Of a stretch of DNA of 24,724 bases, positions 9,988 to 20,710 are shown one piece after another; position 1 is the first letter of the stretch; the number at the start of each line of letters is the position of its first letter. The stretch comes from Rhizophagus sp. LPA8_4_AMF (Eukaryota > Glomeromycota > Glomeromycetes > Glomerales > Glomeraceae). Under the pieces are notes generated by a model. That model was given only the letters and a program-made list of their open reading frames with translations, did no database searches and was not told the DNA's origin. The stretch spans positions 1 through 24,724 of the forward strand of contig JADRCO010000916.1 of assembly GCA_021464525.1 (NCBI GenBank), given 5' to 3'. A program made the translations under genes and the position numbers.

Positions 9988-10390
9988 ATGTCTTTTTATG
10001 ACACATTCTTAGTATTAGTTACTACCGTAGCGCGGATTTTTTCCGCTCCTATTTGTTTAACCGTTCCAAATTCTCACATAATGCCAAATTTAAATTCATT
10101 GCATATTCCTTCTGGACGTAGTCCTTGCAATAATAAAAGTACAAAAAAAAGGTATATTTTTTACCAAACGAATCAGGATCCAAACGAAATTTTACTTTAA
10201 AAAAATTTATCAAATAGCAAATATATTTGGACAACGACTATGCATCAGAATCTGTTCCAGAGAAGGTGTAAAATCGAAAGTGGAAAATAGATTGTAACGT
10301 TTGCTTTCTTCATTATTCAATATTCATACTTATCCTGATTTAGCTAGTTTGGTTAATTATCAAGAGAAAATCCCGCCTCTATGGTTAGTG
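9988..10390 (+). pseudogene. Coding-like remnant, possibly HMG-box related
   Basis: A 70-codon frame begins with an ATG at 9988 and ends at 10200. Coding-like sequence seems to continue in other frames to about 10390. The translation includes a hydrophobic start and a middle part with SLHIPSGRSP followed by lysine-rich and FYQTNQDPNEILL sequence. This layout faintly recalls the short HMG-box (MATA-HMG) proteins that are numerous in Glomeromycotina. The box itself cannot be confirmed by eye. No function is claimed. It could equally be an unrelated decayed gene. Confidence 0.25.
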
Positions 10391-10461
10391 ATATTTCTTT
10401 CGACCACCAACTTAACTACAATTTGATATATATCCAAATTAAGTTAGTGGGCGTGAAATAT
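10391..10461. repeat. Imperfect hairpin
   Basis: The left arm (ATATTTC, then CCAACTTAA) and the right arm (TTAAGTTAGTGGGCGTGAAATAT) pair with a few bulges around a central ATATAT. It lies just after the coding-like remnant. It may be a tiny MITE fossil, but no target duplication was found. Confidence 0.35.
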
Positions 10462-11739
10462 TAGAGTCCAAAATCTTATTTGAGTTTATCAGTAGATGAA
10501 AGCAATTGAGTATTAAAAACACGTTTATTATATTACAATTTTATGCTATTTAGGTATGACTATCTGTAGAATCATTACTTGAAGCAATCGATTCATAAGA
10601 TTGCTTGCAAGAGTATATATCAGGTTTGTTTATTTTTTGCCACTTATGCATAATATATAGGATCGTCTACTTTGTTATTAAGATGAAATTCTTGTTTAAC
10701 CTTTGTAATGTCCAAATAACTATTATATTTAATGGACGTTAATAATGCATAGAAGCCAAGTAAGTTCTTCATTTTAACAGATTGTTAGAAATCAATACTG
10801 TTTTTTCAAATTCTATCAATACAATATTGTTGAAATTGGGTAATAGAAATCCATAATTCTTAATAATATTTATTCATTTGGCATTAATTCAGCAAAGGAT
10901 ACAAATCAATAACCAATTTTTTCTTTACCAAATTTTATCCGACATTCTTTTAAAATTTTTAATTTCTAATCAGATTACGAATTATCAATGGTAATTAATT
11001 CTAGCCACATTATAATTTTTGTCAAGTAAGTTTCAATTTTAATTTATATGGTATTATAAATTGTTTCTTCCTTTATTTCATAATCATTATTAAAATTTGT
11101 GCAATCAACTATTAAAAGTTTAAAAGATAGATTTCCGAAATCTACCTATGTTAAGAATATTAGATCCAAATGTAACTCTCAATAATCGTAACGAGTTGAA
11201 TTTGCTTTAATGGTTCCAAATTTAAATGATGTTGTTGAGCGGATATTTCGCATCAAATTTAATTAAAACTAAATTACTGTACATGGCAACATATCAAATC
11301 TTTATGAAAATCCTGCTTTTGGCCTAGATTTGATTATTACTAAATAGGTAAAAAGTGATAAACTGATATTTAATTGTAAATGAAAACATAGCAATTTGAT
11401 ATTTACGAGTAATATGATATTCACATTATGCACATGACTTTCAGTTCAAAATACTTGGCGTGCGTGTTACATAAAATAGAGTTGAAATATAGAAAGTAAA
11501 TTAAACATAGATGAAATAGATGCTTCTTTCATTGGCTAGCTAATTTCCCAATAAAAATACCCGGTTTTTAATATATGCTCTTTATGGTTAAGATAATTAG
11601 ATAATTCACTTTTAATCAAACATTTATATGAACACGCGAACTGACGTTAAAATCGGTTACAATTGCTCAATCGTTTTATGTAGCACTGTTAGCAGTAACA
11701 CCATTATAATCTTTATAATCTTTATAGATCGGAGGATAG
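10462..11739. other. Spacer with possible eroded coding sequence
   Basis: No intact gene. Short coding-like pieces (for example around 11130-11340, containing ENPAFGLDLIITK) are broken by many stops and cannot be assigned. The DNA becomes richer in G+C towards 11740 as the PP2A subunit gene is approached. Confidence 0.4.
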
Positions 11740-12063
11740 AGTTCTGCTATACGTCACAACTATGTGAGATAAATGTCATGTGAAATGTATGTGCGACTGA
11801 TATCCATGTTCTTAGTGTGACTTTAAAACTGCACACTTAAAATTCAACGATATCCAACACGCCCGAACAAAACTCGAAAATACGAACGACTGTGTTGACG
11901 ACCTCCATCCATCCGTCAGTAGACATCCAACTATCTTAACGCCTGGCATATATCTGGTCGCGCACGTTCCTCCAAAAAGACGTCTTCTTGCTTGATTATT
12001 TTTTCCTTCCTATCTGAAAAAAGCCGACTTCTCTCTTTTAACGGGTAATACACTTATACTAAT
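11740..12063 (+). promoter_or_regulatory. Presumed promoter and 5' UTR of PP2A B55 gene
   Basis: This is a G+C- and CpG-richer stretch directly upstream of the ATG. The last 80 bases are pyrimidine-rich (CCTTCCTATC, CTTCTCTCTTTT), as in many fungal 5' leaders. A CATATATC word near 11946 could be TATA-like. No specific factor site is claimed. Confidence 0.4.
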
Positions 12064-14189
12064 ATGGCCGATTCGGACAGTGGTTGGAAATTTGCTCAAT
12101 GCTTTGGTGACAAGGGCGAGGTCGAGGACATTACAGAAGGTAATTGTCCTTTTGACCTTCTGGACTTTTTAACTTACAAACCGAGATCGAACCACCGGTG
12201 TTTGATGAACATTAGTTTTCCTACCTTTTATGGTATTCGGTTGATGTGCAAGAGAATTTTATTTACTCACAAATAAGCGCCGAGATTGCGTGTCGATCAT
12301 TCTTTGATTTTTTTTGGCACTTATTGTGATCAATTTCTTGCAAATTCTCTCAATCGATCGTCGTAGGGTAGAGAAACTATAGTTTAGTTGCATAAAAAAC
12401 AGGTTTACTAGAATAAATATTGGCGTGGAGCAGTTATGAATAGGCTCCAAATGCCAGATCGTGAATCATTTTGATGTCGCTTTCTCTTTTACATCAGAGA
12501 TTCAATAGGTCTCACAACTATATTTCCAATATGCAGCTGACATTATTTCGACCGTGGAATTTGACCATACTGGTGATTACCTTGCCACTGGAGATAAAGG
12601 AGGACGAGTAGTATTATTTGAACGCAACGATGGGGTATGTAATTCATTGTAATTGTTATTATTATTCTTCTAGTATTTCTCTAATTTTAAATGAAATTCA
12701 GAAGAAAGGTTGTGAATACAAATTTTACACCGAATTTCAATCGCACGAGCCTGAATTCGATTATTTGAAAAGCTTGGAAATTGAAGAAAAGATTAACAAG
12801 ATTAAATGGTGCAAGCGACAGAATGCTGCGCATTTTTTATTGTCTACCAACGGTAAATACAGAAAATCATGGAAATTTTATCAATTCCAATCAAAATTAA
12901 ATTTTAGTTTTTTATTACAGACAAGACTATCAAACTTTGGAAAGTGTTTGAAAAATCTTTGAAAGTGGTCGCCGAAAATAATTTAAATGATGGTGCACGA
13001 CCTCAAAATGGTAGAATCCAACAGCTGAAGTTACCGAAACTTACACATCACGACACAATTATTGCTGCCGTTCCTCGCAAAGTATATGCTAATGCCCATG
13101 CATATCATATTAATTCCATATCTATTAATTCTGATGGTGAAACGTATATATCTGCGGATGACCTAAGAATCAATTTATGGAATTTAAATATTAGCGATCA
13201 AAGTTTTAGTATCCTTTTTTAGGACCAATAATGACTAATTCTAAATTTTTTTTTTTTTAATAATTAAGGTTCCTTAATTCTAACCATTCTTTAGATATTG
13301 TTGATATTAAACCAGTTAATATGGAAGAATTAACTGAAGTTATTACCGCGGCAGAATTTCATCCTATTCATTGTAATTTGTTTATGTACAGTAGCAGTAA
13401 GGGGACTATAAAATTAAGTGATATGAGGGCAGCGGCATTATGTGACCAACATGCAAAATGTGAGCTGGTTTTTTTTTAACTAAATGATTATGAAAATTAC
13501 AATTTTTATTAGCCAAAATATTTATAAATTTACTTTATTTTCAAAGTATTTGAGGAACAAGAAGATCCTGCCAATAAATCTTTTTTCTCAGAAATTATTT
13601 CATCTATTTCTGATGTTAAGTTCAGCAAAGATGGAAAGTATATTCTTTCGCGTGACTATTTGACTCTGAAAATCTGGGACATAACTATGGAAAATCGACC
13701 ACTGAAAACAATCAATATTCATGATCATTTGCGAAATAAACTTTGTGATCTTTATGAAAATGATTGTATTTTTGACAAATTTGAATGTACTTTTAGTGGG
13801 GATGGACAGTAAGTTATTTTAGAAAATGCTTCGATATATATACATATATTTAGATTTATCAATATTGACTAAAAAATGATTCATATTCATTTTTTCATTG
13901 TAGAAATGTCCTAACTGGCTCGTACAATAATTATTTCCATATTTATGACCGAGAGGGATTGACCGATATTGCTTTGCAAGCTGATAAGAGTGCATTCAAA
14001 GCTAAGCGTGTCGGATCAGCAAAGAATAAGTCGATGCTTTCGCGTGGAAAAACTAATAATAGAAAGGAAGAAATTAACGTTGATGCCATCGATTTTAATA
14101 AGAAAATTCTTCACGCTTCATGGCATCCAAACGAAAATTCGATTGCTGTGGCTGCAACTAATAATCTTTTCATTTTTACGTACGTATGA
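12064..14189 (+). CDS. CDC55: PP2A regulatory subunit B (B55/PR55), WD-repeat
   Basis: This is the B55-type regulatory subunit that targets the PP2A core phosphatase to substrates, acting in mitosis and signalling. Seven exons: 12064-12139, 12537-12634, 12702-12852, 12921-13208, 13295-13459, 13547-13808, 13904-14189. They give 1326 nt, 441 aa (human B55 alpha: 447). Both classic PR55 signatures are intact: [15 protein letters not shown] at residues 76-90 and [15 protein letters not shown] at 166-180. WD-type blades are visible throughout, for example [20 protein letters not shown] and DYLTLKIWD. Intron 1 is 397 nt, much longer than the others (67-95 nt), and all are GT..AG. The last exon either reads to TGA at 14187-14189 (ending IFTYV), or is cut at GTACGT (14180) and rejoined at 14302 to end IFTE. 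The first exon matches the family start [18 protein letters not shown]. Confidence 0.97.
12140..12536 (+). other. Long first intron of the PP2A B55 gene
   Basis: It runs from GTAATT at 12140 to CAG at 12536 and joins codon 25 to the A-D-I-I-S-T block. It stays open for about 45 codons before a stop at 12274-12276. It is several times longer than the gene's other introns. No motif or small RNA was recognised inside. Confidence 0.85.
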
Positions 14190-14391
14190 CGTTTTTGTTT
14201 GCCATTAACTCGCGAATTAAGATTGTTTTACTTATCTTTTCTTTTCTTTACTCTAAAATTTTTGGTTATATAAAAAAAAAAAAATGTTTATTATTAATTA
14301 GCGAGTAAGTTGGTTTTTTTTTCAAAAAAAAATTTATTACTTGTTTTCATCTCAAAACGTTATATAATATGAACTGATTAAATTAATTTTC

Positions 14392-14397
14392 AATAAA
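14392..14397 (+). terminator. Poly(A) signal of PP2A B55 gene
   Basis: AATAAA lies about 200 nt after the stop, followed by a T-rich stretch. It is the first good plus-strand AATAAA after the coding region. Confidence 0.5.
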
Positions 14398-14401
14398 ATG
14401 C

Positions 14402-14440
14402 TTTTTTTTTTTATTTATTTATTTATTTATTTATTATTTG
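14402..14440 (+). repeat. T-run and (TTTA)n microsatellite
   Basis: A T-run is followed by about six TTTA units. If transcribed it would carry overlapping AUUUA pentamers, the core of AU-rich stability elements. It lies just after the candidate AATAAA, so it may fall outside the mature 3' UTR. Confidence 0.6.
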
Positions 14441-15915
14441 AATATCCAGGCTATAATAGATAGACTTTTTTATTCTTTTTTTTCCTTTAAAAACATCATT
14501 TGTAAATTCTTTGTCACGGTCGTTAAATTGATTTTTTGGTTAGAGTAGTGGTGTGCATTTTTAGTTGTTCACTTTTCATGTCATTATTTATATTTTCTTT
14601 TGGGCTTGGTTTCAAATTTGTTTTAAAACATTCTCTCACTCGCATCTCTAATTATTTTATATCTGGAATGGGGTAATGCTTTGAAACATTTTGTAACCTT
14701 GCCTCTTCTATTATTATATATATATTTTTTTCTGTTCATTCTGGATGTTTATGTTGATATTTTTTTTGTAAGTAGATTCATTTTCGTTTCTTTTAATTAA
14801 GTTGCATTAACTATAGTAATCTCTGATTTGATTCAATTAGTTGTTGTATCAGGACAGGACTGTGATCAAGAGGCGTTTATAGCTGGTAAAGTCAGTTATA
14901 TGCAATTATATAAAAATACCAAATACTATTTAACTTACTTGTATACTAAATTGTATACTTTTTGCGTAATTTAAATTTCTTATTTAAAAAATTTGGTCTA
15001 ACTCTGGCCGATTAGTATTAACTATAATGCTGGTCAGAAATAGATCTAGTATAATGTGTATTTTTTCCTTTTAATAAACCAAGATTCATAAAAAATATAG
15101 ACAATACTTTTTTTTTTTTTAGAAAAAAATAAAAATAATAATAAAGCAGCATTCCGTGTGGATAAATAGATAATTGGATTATTTTTTTTAAACGGAAACA
15201 CTATAAAAAGATAATCACAAATTTGTTTAATTACAATACACATGATAATCAATTAATCAACTTAATGGTAATCCATTGGAATTTTATCAAGTATTAAATA
15301 TTAATAATTCTAAAATAAAGTATTGGTTATTTAATAAAATTTAATAAATGATAGGTTTATATTTTTTTTTAAAAGCCAAATCAGCATTATTTTAATAATA
15401 AATTTTGGGTAAGATATCACTTCTATAATTCAGTATCTAATAAATATAGCTCATTTCATTTGTTTTAGTGAGATGAATTAAATAGTAATAATTAGATAGT
15501 AAGAAATCTTATAATATTTTTAAATCCCAAATTTGCAAGAAACAAAAATATAAAATATTATAAAAAATTGTATAAACTTATAGAAAAGTAGTTTAATTCC
15601 AAAAAAATTCTTGATACTTTGCTAAAAGATATTCTTGATTATAGATTTATTTTATAATATATTTTAATTATTACTATATTTATATAATTTTTATAGATTT
15701 TAAATAATATAAAAAAAATGCATATAATTTTACTTTAAATTTATAATAGTAATTATACTAATTTTTTATAAATTATTATTTTAATTATTTTCTTATGAAC
15801 TAATAGTTTTTTGTAGTTTTTACATTAAATGACTTAAATAATTTAATTTAATACTTTACATTTAGGATAAAGCTCTATAAGCCATTTAAATCAAATTAAG
15901 CTTTACCTAAAAAGG
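14441..15915. other. AT-rich spacer
   Basis: No gene was recognised. Long T and A runs are frequent. A short inverted pair near 14997-15047 (TCTAACTCTGGCC against GGTCAGAAATAGA) is noted under rejected items. Confidence 0.6.
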
Positions 15916-16000
15916 CAAGCTTTTGCAAGCTTTTACCAAATCTTAATAGCTAAAATTATAATTAATTAATTAGTAAGACTTAATAAAGCTTGCAAGACTT
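15916..16000. repeat. AAGCTT / TAAGACTTAA inverted-repeat cluster
   Basis: Arms at 15923-15947 (TTGCAAGCTTTTACCAAATC...) and 15972-15995 (...TTAATAAAGCTTGCAA) are inverted copies with small gaps around a short A/T loop. Related words (AAGCTT, TAAGACTTA) recur to about 16035. It resembles a small folded element or eroded MITE. No target duplication was identified. Confidence 0.5.
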
Positions 16001-16355
16001 AAGTTTTTAAGTAAGACTTAACTTGGCTTAAATAGCTTACAAAGAACTTTAATTTAGCATAGTTTTATATTAAATAAATAAATAATTCTACAATATATAG
16101 AAATTGTATTATTATAATTTTTTAAGCAAAAAATTCTACTTTTTTTCTTGTTTGTAAAACAATTATAAAACTATAAATTAAAAGTATTATTAAAAATTTA
16201 CCAATTATAATTAATTACTTTTAATAATTATTATAGTTAATTTTTGCAAAAAAATTAAATTATAATTTAATCAGAAATTCAGAATAGTATAAAATTTAAA
16301 AAATTTAAAATATATAATAATTAATATTAATATTATTAAGTTTAAATAAATTAAT

Positions 16356-16372
16356 AAATATTTTGATGCATT
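16356..16372 (+). repeat. Target-site duplication, left copy (retroposon C)
   Basis: A 17-bp word AAATATTTTGATGCATT is repeated exactly at 18250-18266, immediately beyond the poly(A)-like tail of copy C. The first A or two could belong to the tail, so the duplication is 15-17 bp. Confidence 0.85.
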
Positions 16373-18250
16373 CAAAAAGGAGAGGGACTCTCTCTTATTC
16401 TGTTCACGACCATTTTTTTATTAATATTTTTTCGCAAAAAATTTTTGTTTTTATTTTACTTTTTCTTTTATTTTCTTTAAATAAACACATTTTAAGCCTT
16501 AATAATACACTTTGGTTACGTTTATTGTTATTTTTATTTCCTTTATTTTTTCTGTTAGCTTTGTTCTAACAGCCAACTTTGACTTTGGGAACATTCACAA
16601 AAAATCTTGAACTATATACTGTTTTGGAGCTGAGTAGGAACTTACCCACCTGTATTATTAAGACTTGACCATAAGCGAAAATATGAAAAGACTCTTTAAC
16701 TTGGCTTAAAGTTATCACGAACAACATGGAGAAACTCAATGAAGCCTTAGATAATGAAGATTTTTTATTTTTTCTTGGCAACACTTTAGACTATACAAAT
16801 GGACTGATGTGATATAAGTACTTAAATGAACTCTTAGGTTCCTTGGTGGCCTGCCCACTACATTTTAAAGCTGGAATATTAGCAAAAATTAGAAGATATT
16901 TTGAATACTTATACCTGGTTATTTTCCCAAAATTCCCTTCTTTCTTTTTTTCTCATCGCCAGATACAGATTCTTCCTATTTTTTGATGATAAACAACTCA
17001 ACCAAAGACTTTACCAAAATGGGAAGGTAGTACTCCCAAATCGGGCAAATCCTCTGAACTTTTTCTGGACATGTTCCTCAATATGATCATAACAAGTTTG
17101 AACGCGCTTGATCACATGCCACCTTCAGCACTATTTTTAGAACAAGACGCATTATCTAATTCTTATTCACTAAATCTGTTAACCGGTATAGAAAACACCA
17201 TTATAAACACCTTTAATATGCAACTGTAGATTATAGTTTAGCATCTCATTTACGGCTTCTTTTATACAACTAGAGGGATAATGGATAGAAATAAACTTAT
17301 GAATGAAAATGTGGCGAATCTGAAGTTTTTTTGCTTTTTTAGTATTTTATATAGAATTTCTTTTATTCTTTTATTTTTTTCTTTTATTTTTTTCTATTTC
17401 TTTTTTGTTTTTGTTTTATCAACCATTTATAGTATAGAAATTTCTTGGGTGGATCCCCTGTTTTTGGATATTTATTTCTATTGGAAGGTGTAGAGCCTCA
17501 ACTTTTTCAAAACCATGTTTCATGAAGGACGATCTGCAATCACCAATATTTTTACCATATTTGAAGATATTGGATTTACTATATATGTTAGTGAAGGAAT
17601 TAACTACATTACCACATGACAGGCTGAAGGATCTCTCGAAGAGTACATTTTATCATTGAGTTGGGATCTTTACTTCAGCAGCCTTGTGTAGAAAACAATG
17701 GAGTTATTGGAATTGGCGGTATACATTTTTTTTGGGGGGACAGTGGTGTTTAAAAAATGTTTTTCTTTTTCTTTTTTTTCTTTTCTTTGCTACAGTGTAG
17801 CAGATCTCTAAATCAACCAATTAAGAAAATAGGGCATTTGCTAAGATCATAGTGTGCTTTACCTCATGCTTACCTACTGAGTGAATAGGTTCATCGACAG
17901 TGCACATGTGAAATTTCATTAAGGAATGACAAGTGGTTTATTAATTCTTTAAAGTAGATTAATCTGGTTTTTATTTTTACTTTTATTTTTATATTAGATT
18001 ACTTGCACCCAGTGTTGGCATTTACTGGAATCTGGAAACTGGAAACATGTATTCCAGATTAATTCCAGTGCTTTTTAAAGCACTGGAATCAAATTTCCAG
18101 ATTCCAAAAGCCATTGGAATCAATATGGAATCAAAATTCCAATTTTCCAGTTTCCAGTTTCCAGTAAAATTTTCATTGGAAACCGGAATTTCCCATCACT
18201 GCTTGCACCTGATTTACTTAATTAATAAATGCACTGCGGCAATCAAAAAA
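16373..18250 (+). mobile_element. Retroposon-like repeat, copy C (with target duplication)
   Basis: This is the longest copy. It runs from a CT-rich 5' end to AATAAA (18224-18229) and a short A-rich tail (18244-18250), flanked by an exact duplication of about 16 bp. A tail plus a target duplication of this length indicates LINE-type retroposition. It aligns with copy A along its length except for a nested 192-bp MITE at 18010-18201. Shared coding-like stretches include EALDNEDFLFFLGNT and IRRYFEYLYLVIFPK (16736-16950) and FEDIGFTIYVSEGIN (about 17559). All copies have stops inside these stretches. Similarity at the protein level between copies suggests that the source once encoded protein, but I do not recognise the family. 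Long pyrimidine tracts sit at 17330-17420 and 17757-17790. Confidence 0.8.
18010..18201. mobile_element. 192-bp hAT-like MITE nested in retroposon C
   Basis: The ends are CAGTGTTGG and CCATCACTG (8 of 9 match as inverted repeats). They are flanked by perfect 8-bp duplications CTTGCACC (18002-18009 and 18202-18209). Retroposon copy A has a single CTTATACC at the same place, which is the empty site. CAGTG ends and an 8-bp duplication are typical of hAT elements. The interior is packed with CTGGAA / TTCCAG words in both orientations, like the subterminal transposase-binding repeats known in hAT transposons. It has no coding capacity. The open frame seen across it is a by-product. Confidence 0.92.
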
Positions 18251-18266
18251 AATATTTTGATGCATT
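18250..18266 (+). repeat. Target-site duplication, right copy (retroposon C)
   Basis: Exact match to 16356-16372. It directly follows the A-rich tail of copy C. Confidence 0.85.
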
Positions 18267-19264
18267 TTTATTTCAGTTTATTAACTTATTTTTTTTTTTT
18301 TTTTAAGGGTAAAAGCAACGCATTTATTGAATTTAGTAAGTCCAAAATGAGTTAAATATAGACCTTTAAAAGCTCTCTATTTAATTATACTAATAAACTA
18401 CCTAATAAACCACTCATCATCTCAAAAGAAACCTTACGTGTGCATTATCTCGCTTCTATTTACCTATACAAGTGACTACAGGGTAAACCTAGATACTCTT
18501 AGCGAAATCGCCTTGTAGTCAAAGGAATACTAAAGACAAGCTGTGTTACAAAGAAAATGAAAAAGAAAAAAGAAAAAATTCTATCTAAAAAACAATAAAA
18601 GAAAATACAAATAATATTAACTCTTATTTTAATAATTATTTATTAATTAAATATTATATAAATTTTTAATAATTTTTATTTACATTGTAAAATTTTATTA
18701 GTAATTTAGCTTTATTATTTAATTTATTATAATGAATATTTGAACTGTATTATAATAGATAAATAAATTTATTAAATTTTACTTAATTTTAAATAAATAA
18801 TAAATTATAATTTTTTATATTGTATATTTTTTTATAATTATAAATATAAAAAATATTATAAAATATTAATTTAAATTATCTTATTATTGATTTTATAGGA
18901 AATTTAATTTGTTACTTATAAATTAAATAAAATTTATATTTATTTGCCAATTATCAAAAATCTTCACACCATCTGTTATTTAAAAGAACTTTATATATAC
19001 TCTATTAGTAAATCATTTGTTTATACATAATACATTTACAATTTGCATACTTTTAGCCAATGATCCTGTAATTATATAAAATTTATAATAATTGCATTAT
19101 ATATATTAGTATATTATATAAAAAATATAAATTATAAAATTATTGTTTTTTATTTTATATTTATTTAATCTAATATTTTGCAAATTATAAAATTTAATAT
19201 ATATATATATATATAATAATTTTAACAAAGAATCAAAATTATAAAAGGTTTAAATTATATAGAT
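18267..19264. other. Spacer, mostly AT-rich
   Basis: The first 300 bases are of mixed composition and may be unique sequence. They include a hairpin with arms 18474-18483 and 18511-18520 (10 bp, one G-U pair, 27-base loop). From about 18590 the DNA is almost entirely A/T, with (TA)n at 19198-19214. No gene was recognised. Confidence 0.5.
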
Positions 19265-19320
19265 TTTAAAAAAAAATTTATTAATTCTAATAGATCTTTA
19301 ATTGTTTTTTTTTTGAACTA

Positions 19321-19772
19321 TTGCAGTTTTCAAATTACTGAGAACTGTATCTTATTGATCAATTATAATAAAAAAAACTGAAAACACCAAAAATAAGTGA
19401 AAACATCTTATTTTGTATATAATATATGTAAAAATTTTTTAATCTGCAGAATGCCACCTCATTTTTATATTACTTTTTACATTTTTTTTTTTGACTTCAT
19501 ATTGTTTTATTAGAGTTTACCGCCAATTCACATTGGTATAGTCATTATAGTACCAATTCCTAATTTTTTTTTATACACATTTTTTTTTACATATACTGTA
19601 CTTATTTCTTATATTGTGCAATATTGCACAAAGTAATACAATGTAGATCCATTAAAAAAAATTAAGTTTAATTTGAAATTTTCATTTATTTTCGCTTATT
19701 TTCGGTGTTTTCAATTCTTTTTTATTATAATTGATCAATAAGGTGCAGTTCTCAGTAATTCGAAAACTGCAA
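19321..19772. mobile_element. 452-bp Tc1/mariner-like MITE with long inverted ends
   Basis: The two ends are inverted copies over about 85-90 bp, both beginning TTGCAGTTTTC. They share ATTACTGAGAACTG and CTTATTGATCAATTATAATA with only scattered differences. The element is bounded by TA at 19319-19320 and 19773-19774, as expected for a Tc1/mariner TA target duplication. The centre is non-coding and includes a perfect 18-bp palindrome at 19614-19631. The size and lack of a transposase frame make it non-autonomous. Its flanks on both sides are minisatellite sequence. Confidence 0.85.
19614..19631. repeat. Perfect 18-bp palindrome
   Basis: TTGTGCAATATTGCACAA is its own reverse complement. It lies near the middle of the Tc1/mariner-like MITE, outside the inverted ends. 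Confidence 0.9.
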
Positions 19773-20710
19773 TAAAAAAAATCCAATAAATTCTAATAAC
19801 AATTCTTTAAATTTTATTATTTTTTGATTATTTATAAATTCTATAATAATAATTTTTTTAAAATTAATTTAATTTTTTGAATGTAGTGAAAGTGACATAG
19901 AAATGAATATTTTGTAATTTTATTCTAATGATATCAAAGAACTAATATTGATCCTAGAATTACTATTTCAAAATTTATTTGGTTGAAATTATATGAAATT
20001 ATACCATTTTGAATTTATTATCAATAAGAAATGGCAATACAATTCATCTGTAAAAAAAAATAAAATCCATAAATTCTATAACAATTCTTTAAAAATTTAT
20101 TATTTTTGATTAATTTATAAATTCTATTATATATCTAAAAATTTATTATTTTTTAATTAAAAAAAAAATTCATTAAAATCTATGATAAATCTTTAATAAA
20201 AATTATTATCTAATTAAAAAAAAACTATAAATTCCTATAAATTCTATAAAAAGTTTATTATTTTTTAGTTAAAAAAAAAATCCATTAATTCTATAATTAA
20301 TCTTTAAAAAATTTATTATAAAAAAAAATCTATAAATTCCTATAAATTCTATAAAAAATTTATTATTTTTTGGTTGATTAAAAAAAAAATCCATTAAATT
20401 CTATAAAAAAATTCATAAATTTCTATAAATTCTATAAAAAATTTATTATTTTTAATTTGATTAAAAAAAAAATCCATTAAATTCAATAATAAAAATTTAT
20501 TATTTTTAATTAAAAAAAAAATCCATTAAATTCTATAATAAATCTTTAAAAAATTTAAAAAATTATTATTTTTGATTAAAAAAAAAAAATTCATTAAATT
20601 TTATAATAAATCTTTAAAAAATTTATTATATAAATTCCCATAAATTCTATAAAAAAATCATTATTTTTGAATTAAAAAAAAATCCATGAATTCTATAATA
20701 ATTCATCTAA

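Larger units (their letters stand above)
19265..20710. repeat. AT-rich minisatellite region
   Basis: A unit of roughly 50-60 bp recurs about ten times at 20048-20710. Its pattern is: A-run, TCCATTAAATTCTATAA, TAAATCTTTAAAAAATTTATTATTTTT, GATTA. Units vary in length and lack parts. Fragments of the same unit flank the MITE at 19265-19310 and 19775-19850, so the array was probably longer before that insertion. The stretch 19855-20047 is less regular. Confidence 0.75.

Noticed and set aside
14997-15047. Short inverted pair TCTAACTCTGGCC / GGTCAGAAATAGA
   Set aside because: Only about 10 of 13 positions match and no target duplication flanks it; could be chance.
89-18250. Copies A and C as the two long terminal repeats of one large element
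   Set aside because: They are about 15 kb apart with host genes between them, each ends in AATAAA plus a poly(A)-like tail, and copy C has its own target duplication. They are separate insertions.
18047-18355. A 102-codon open frame
   Set aside because: It spans the hAT-like MITE and its flank; the repeated Ser-Lys-Phe-Gln pattern comes from the TTCCAG words.
20048-20710. CRISPR-like array
   Set aside because: Units are degenerate and continuous, with no constant repeat separated by unique spacers; the organism is eukaryotic.
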